Shown here in pieces: positions 59,901 to 64,000 of a stretch of 64,000 nucleotides of DNA; positions within the stretch are counted from its first letter, which is position 1; each line of letters opens with the position of its first letter. This DNA is from Istiophorus platypterus (taxonomy: Eukaryota; Chordata; Actinopteri; Istiophoriformes; Istiophoridae). Below the pieces are notes generated by a model. That model searched no databases. It worked only from the letters and a program-made list of their open reading frames with translations, and was not told the origin of the DNA. The DNA is taken from the NCBI GenBank assembly GCA_016859345.1, contig CM029126.1:16751527-16815526 (forward strand), in the 5' to 3' direction. A program made the position numbers and the translations under genes.

Positions 59901-62900
59901 GGTGACACTGATGTCACAACAGGGAACCCGTGATTTCTTTATAGAAGGCAACAAATGACAAAACACTATTCACATATTCTAGTCTTTTAAGATTAAATCT
60001 CTCAGAGCTCTCAGAGAGAGAAAACCATTTCATGTATGTACAGTATATACAGACAATTGAGAATTGAAATGAGATAGCTCAGAATGATCTGCAGCTATCT
60101 GAGATCTCAATGACAGATCTTTCCTACAAGATTTGTGTCTTTAAAGGTTCCTCTTTAATTATGCTGTGAAATATAATGATGATTCATGAAGAGAAACACA
60201 ACAAGTGACACAGCAACTTTGCAGAATACAGCTAACACCGAATGGACAGATAGACATCCCTTTAAATTGATGGATGTATAACATCATATCCAAACACCTG
60301 TTATATTGTAAACATCACCATCACTGAAACCAACATCAGCTGATACTCCGGCAGACAGGAACAAAAGATAAGCTAAATTTCTGCAAGGTTTTACAATTTT
60401 AGGATTTATTTCACATTTGTTTATGGCTGACAGACATTATACTCATGCTGAACATATCAAATATTTAATATCGCCTCTGGTAGAACCCACAAATAGGATT
60501 TATTCTAACTTTCTTAACTCACATAATCTCCCCCTAAATTGAATACAAGACTCAATCAACTTTGACAGATAAACCTACGTACATATAGTGCTTCGAGGAA
60601 GCAAGGCTTCAACATGCATTACAATTATAAAACAGACGGAAGGGAGTATTTGCAAGTAATGGAGTTCATGGAAATAAGGAAATGGTCTTTTCCATTATTC
60701 TAACAATGAGAAGATGACTTTTTATTTCCAAGCCCACTTCATTAAGCTAAACTTTTAGACATCTGTGTCATCATGTTGTTCTTTCATCTTCATATCAACT
60801 ATTACTGTTTGAAAATTTTCCTCCAAACGTATCAAAATCCATTCAGAGCCCATTAAAATTTTATTCATCTCTCATACCCAGTATCAGTTCTGAGGACTTT
60901 GTATCGCAAATTACAGGATGAGTTACATTACCTTTAATAGAACTTGAGAACACAGATGTGAGATGCACCTGTTATAGCTACAATGAGATATGGTGTACTA
61001 GACTAGTACCCATCAAGTGTACATGTCTAGGGCTAGAACACAAAGTTTTTTAAGCAACACTGCCCCAATACAGAGAAGGTCAGGTGTGGAAATACAATAA
61101 AGAAACGCATGTTAAACATATTTTAACACACACACAGAAGTACTCAAAATCCATATCTCATTGCACCTCCTTGTCATATGTATATATAAAAGATTTCTCT
61201 ACTAGAAAATGCAGGATTTGGGAGAGAGAAGGAAATAGAGGGAATGATTAACAGATCAAATAAAAAAGACTACTGGCTATTTCTCTTTCTTAGACTAAGC
61301 CTTAAATCACTCTGTTCCTCTGTGTGTGTATGTGTGTATGTGTAAGAGAGAGAGAGAGAGCGAGAGAGAGAGAGAGAGAGAGAAAGAGAAAGAGAAAAAG
61401 ACAGACAGAGAGCTTTTATGCTTTTCTGAGAAAGAGGTTAAAAAAAAGTTATCTGCATCCGGAACAGATCTGATTCACAGAATCTGAGGAAGATGAGAGA
61501 AGAGACAGAAGGGCTTCCAGTGATACAAGGGACAGGAAAGCTTAATGTGAAAGGGTGATCTGTAACTGATGAGTGTCTTTACTTTGGCAACATAAGACAT
61601 CTTTCCTGAAATACCAGTACAGCAGATTTGGAAATGAATTGATTAGAGACAGTGGAAGAGTAAAGCAGATGAGAGAGTTAAGGAAAGACAACACTGACTT
61701 TCCACTCAAAATACTGAAAAGACATACAGCAGGTACAGAACTTTATATAAGTGTGTACACAAGGTCACAAACCTTTATCATTGAAGATCCACATAGATCC
61801 CCATAAACACACATCTGCACTGCCCATTGGGGCAATGGGACATTTGTTTACCAAGCTAAAGTGCTTCCTCCCAGGTTGTCTGCTGACTGAATTCCTAATT
61901 TTCTTTGGTTAAGGACAGACACTTCACCTACTTTTATTCATTGGTCTTTAGAATAAAATCTAATTTATATGCTGAACAGATAGTGAGAAAACCCATAAAT
62001 AACCGAGTGCATAGTTAATCATATATGCTTTGTAAAACAAAGCCAGTCTCAGCGCGCGTGACTTTACCTAGAAATGATAATAATGATCTGAGTCTTACCT
62101 AAAGCTGTCACACCATGGCCAGGATGACAGGTGCTGTGTATGATGCAGAACTCCACCACTAGGTGGAAACCCGGTGCACACTCACACAGCTGGTCATGAG
62201 TTCTGTTACAGTGCTGCTTCACTAGCTGCCTCTCCTTACATACCTAAACACAACAAACACAGAAGGGCACTGTCACACACTATTGACACTGACGGATGCT
62301 GGACACAAAGGAAAGAACATAATTTATGTACATATATACAAAGGAAACATGTACGGTAAAGGTTTGTCAGACAAGAAACAGGTCAGGGTGAATACTATGG
62401 TGCTGCTTTACAAGCTGTCTCCCTGAACATATAGTTAAGATACATAAACTACCAATCACCTCCATTTATCCAGTTATTGCTAGAATTATCATGTTGTCAT
62501 GTCTCAGTGTTTCTGAAATTAAAGCATAAAACGACCAAATAACAAAGATTTTCAAAAAAAATGGAATTTCTACAATACAAATGAAACATTGCTATGAGAG
62601 TTTTTCCTGACACTGTTGCAGAACTTCCCACAAATTTTTTGCACTTGTAGTTAGCTTTGCTTTCATCTTCTGTCCAGTTCGTCCCAAACCAGCTTCATAT
62701 GGTTCAAGTCTAAAGACTGTGCTGGTCGTCCATCATGTGTCTGGTTCTGTTCTTCTGATGTTGTGGGTCATTATAATGCTGTGGGATGAACCCCTGCTCA
62801 ACCAGTCTTCCTCTGTTACTTGCCTTTCCTCACCATTCTAATAACAATATCCAGAACTACTTCCTGCGGTACAGTGTTGTTCTAATAATGCATCAGAGTG

Positions 62901-64000
62901 TAGCAACACACTTTGTTGCAACACTGCCTCTGGAGAGGCAGAAGGTCTGTAAATGATCAAGAGAGGTTGGGGCTCCTGTAGGAAATGTTTGCATTGACTT
63001 TCAGGGTTTCATTTAATTCCACTGATGCAGTAAAGTTAAGCAATTTTTTAATCCCTGAAAAGAACCGGTTTTCTATTAATTTTCAAGATTTTTCAGTTTT
63101 AGGTGACCTAAACTTTTTTGCCATCTAGGTTAATCACTGAACTTGAACTGCTGAAATTTCAGTAAAAACTGGAAAAAAGGGGATGTTTGACAACTGCTTA
63201 CTGGTAGTGTATAGTATCTTGACAAATAATACAGGAACAGGAATATAAAAACACCTCAAGAAGGACATAACAACATATGCAGCGGACCAGTGTCCATATT
63301 GCATAATTTCTCCAGAGTGGAAAACAAAGAGGAAAACAGCTAAACTGTCATTGAGATCACTGTACCACAATCAGCCCTTTTCAGACTTTATTTTTAGTAA
63401 CAACAACTGCAGTTAAACCACTAGTTTCAAAAAATGGCAGATGCTACACCAAAATGTAAACAAACAGCATGGTCATGCATCTAAGGAAAGGACACCAGAA
63501 AACCACAAAGGAGTAGCATAAAGGACAAGCCGTAGGATAAGAACATTAACAGGATATTGAACTTTAGAAGAGTTCCTGACCATGATATGCAGCAAGTTCA
63601 GATTTGGTTGATTCACGCAAGTGTGAGTCAGTGCACAAAGTAAATTCTTCTTACACACAAAAAACAGGCATTTCTCATGAAAACTACCAAGTAGTGTCAG
63701 TCACGCTACTTAGACGGCAAAGTGCCATAAATAGAAAGAGTAGCTTAGGGGTCTATTACAAAGAAAACCAGAGAAATAAATTTTGAGACGATATGGAAAA
63801 ATTTGGGCCTCCTACATACCGAGGTGCAGTATTGGCATGTGTCCCCCCAGTGCCAGTTCTCAGCAAAATGCCTCTCAGGACAGGGCTGGCACTCTGTGGG
63901 TGCATCAGCGGTGCAGTGGTGTTTCACAGCTGTTCCAGGAGGGCACTGGTCACACAGCAGGAGGTCAGACGTCACAGGGTCTCGGTACTGGTATTTTGGC
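54742..64000 (-). CDS. tnfrsf11b: tnfrsf11b (osteoprotegerin), exons 2-6; exon 1 beyond right edge
   Basis: Secreted decoy receptor; in vertebrates osteoprotegerin traps RANKL and TRAIL and restrains osteoclast formation. Five exons join in phase to 386 visible residues plus stop, starting inside PKYQYRDPVTSD, which corresponds to the PKY block just after the human signal peptide. Exons 2-4 carry four cysteine-rich repeats (LLCDQCPPGTAVKHHCTA, YCTSVCKE, LCECAPGF, VCEPCPAGHFS). Exons 5-6 carry two death-domain homologous regions (DVTLCEEAVFQSL, LLRLWREQNKDQDKL, LQLLHLWKTSNYD). No membrane segment. NRTH, NCSD, NKTA and NLTL are possible glycosylation sites. The tail ends about nine residues past the last cysteine, unlike the human protein. 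The signal-peptide exon is not in the window. Confidence 0.96.
55225..55449 (-). CDS. tnfrsf11b: tnfrsf11b coding exon 5
   Basis: 225 nt, phase 1 to 1, acceptor ATTCCAG and donor GTACAG. It encodes VTLCEEAVFQSLASLRLSSV and LLRLWREQNKDQDKLYGIIQ, the first death-domain homologous region. Confidence 0.96.
55450..57086 (-). other. tnfrsf11b: tnfrsf11b intron 4
   Basis: 1.6 kb of unique-looking sequence with a GT tract at 56912-56954. Nothing else recognised. Confidence 0.65.
56912..56954. repeat. (GT)n microsatellite
   Basis: About 21 GT units with one GAGT interruption, in tnfrsf11b intron 4, about 130 nt downstream of exon 4's donor. Confidence 0.95.
57087..57302 (-). CDS. tnfrsf11b: tnfrsf11b coding exon 4
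   Basis: 216 nt, phase 1 to 1, acceptor CCTACAG and donor GTAAGA. It encodes TPVSDTVCEPCPAGHFSTGG through GTSASDSLCGSQNKT to HTLCHT, completing the cysteine-rich region. Confidence 0.94.
58630..59180. repeat. Relic of the AT-rich teleost repeat, copy D
   Basis: AGTCATTTAATCAATTATCC at the left, TCAACTGTGGGGATTTGCTG and TTGTCTTGTGAAATAGTAAA in the middle, and ATTAATTGATAATATTTTTT at the right. A diverged member of the same family as the 13640 and 24405 copies. Confidence 0.6.
61346..61395. repeat. (GA)n microsatellite
   Basis: GA run with one CGAG interruption, grading into GAAA units. Preceded by (TGTA)n-like sequence from 61321. Confidence 0.95.
62099..62243 (-). CDS. tnfrsf11b: tnfrsf11b coding exon 3
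   Basis: 145 nt, phase 0 to 1, acceptor GTTTAG and donor GTAAGA. It encodes VCKERQLVKQHCNRTHDQLC, then ECAPGFHLVVEFC and HPGHGVTAL. The exon itself begins GTATGTAAGG, a donor-like sequence. Confidence 0.95.
62244..63819 (-). other. tnfrsf11b: tnfrsf11b intron 2
   Basis: 1.6 kb between exons 2 and 3, more than a third of it a Tc1-like relic. No other feature seen. Confidence 0.65.
62560..63130. mobile_element. Degraded Tc1-like transposon relic
   Basis: TTCGTCCCAAACCAGCTTCA, ATGGTTCAAGTCTAAAGACT, GTGCTGGTCGTCCATCA, GTTGTGGGTCATTATAATG and the end-like GACCTAAACTTTTTTGCC follow the order of the 3' half of Tc1-like elements common in fish, transposase strand reversed. Frames are broken throughout. 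Confidence 0.6.
63820..64000 (-). CDS. tnfrsf11b: tnfrsf11b coding exon 2 (partial at window edge)
   Basis: 181 nt visible, ending in phase 0 at donor GTATGT. It encodes CRD1 and half of CRD2, from PKYQYRD to HFAENWHWGDTCQYCTS. The exon's upstream border is beyond 64000. Confidence 0.95.

Larger units (their letters stand above)
57303..62098 (-). other. tnfrsf11b: tnfrsf11b intron 3
   Basis: 4.8 kb. It contains an AT-rich repeat relic (58630-59180) and a GA microsatellite (61346-61395). ORFs at 57399, 57626, 59703 and 61573 have no recognisable match. Confidence 0.65.

Noticed and set aside
1..64000. CRISPR arrays, operons, tRNA or rRNA genes
   Set aside because: The regular repeats are microsatellites. 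I saw no tRNA or rRNA-like sequence, though a covariance-model search was not possible.

Overview
The window is vertebrate nuclear DNA from a ray-finned fish, most likely a percomorph teleost. The evidence is GT-AG introns, a CpG-island promoter, very many CA/GA microsatellites, and several interspersed repeat families I recognise as abundant in percomorph genomes. There is no prokaryotic gene organisation. All three genes I can support lie on the minus strand, so transcription order is right to left: tnfrsf11b, then a tnfrsf6b-like gene, then carmil1.

Region 1 (1-47,881) is the 5' part of carmil1 (LRRC16A), the capping-protein and myosin-I linker. I reconstructed 20 consecutive coding exons from splice sites, reading phase and match to the family. 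They give 544 codons covering the PH-like domain, the linker and most of the leucine-rich repeats. The remaining exons, including the capping-protein-binding C-terminus, lie beyond the left edge. Intron 2 alone is 19.65 kb. The introns hold fold-back repeats, repeat relics and microsatellites, one of which (23 CA units) takes the place of the pyrimidine tract before exon 18.

Region 2 (47,882-50,577) holds the GC-rich carmil1 promoter, a long GT tract, and a degraded DNA-transposon relic.

Region 3 (50,578-52,996) is a compact five-exon gene for a secreted decoy receptor of the TNF receptor superfamily, closest to DcR3/TNFRSF6B. It would encode 286 residues, with a signal peptide, cysteine-rich repeats, no membrane segment and a helical C-terminal domain. 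Its first coding exon is only 18 nt.

Region 4 (54,742-64,000) is tnfrsf11b (osteoprotegerin), exons 2 to 6. The signal-peptide exon lies beyond the right edge. Two secreted decoy receptors thus sit head to tail about 1.7 kb apart and share intron positions and phases, which suggests tandem duplication. By family, carmil1 acts on actin at the membrane, while the two receptors are soluble traps for TNF-family ligands. No functional link between them is shown by the sequence.
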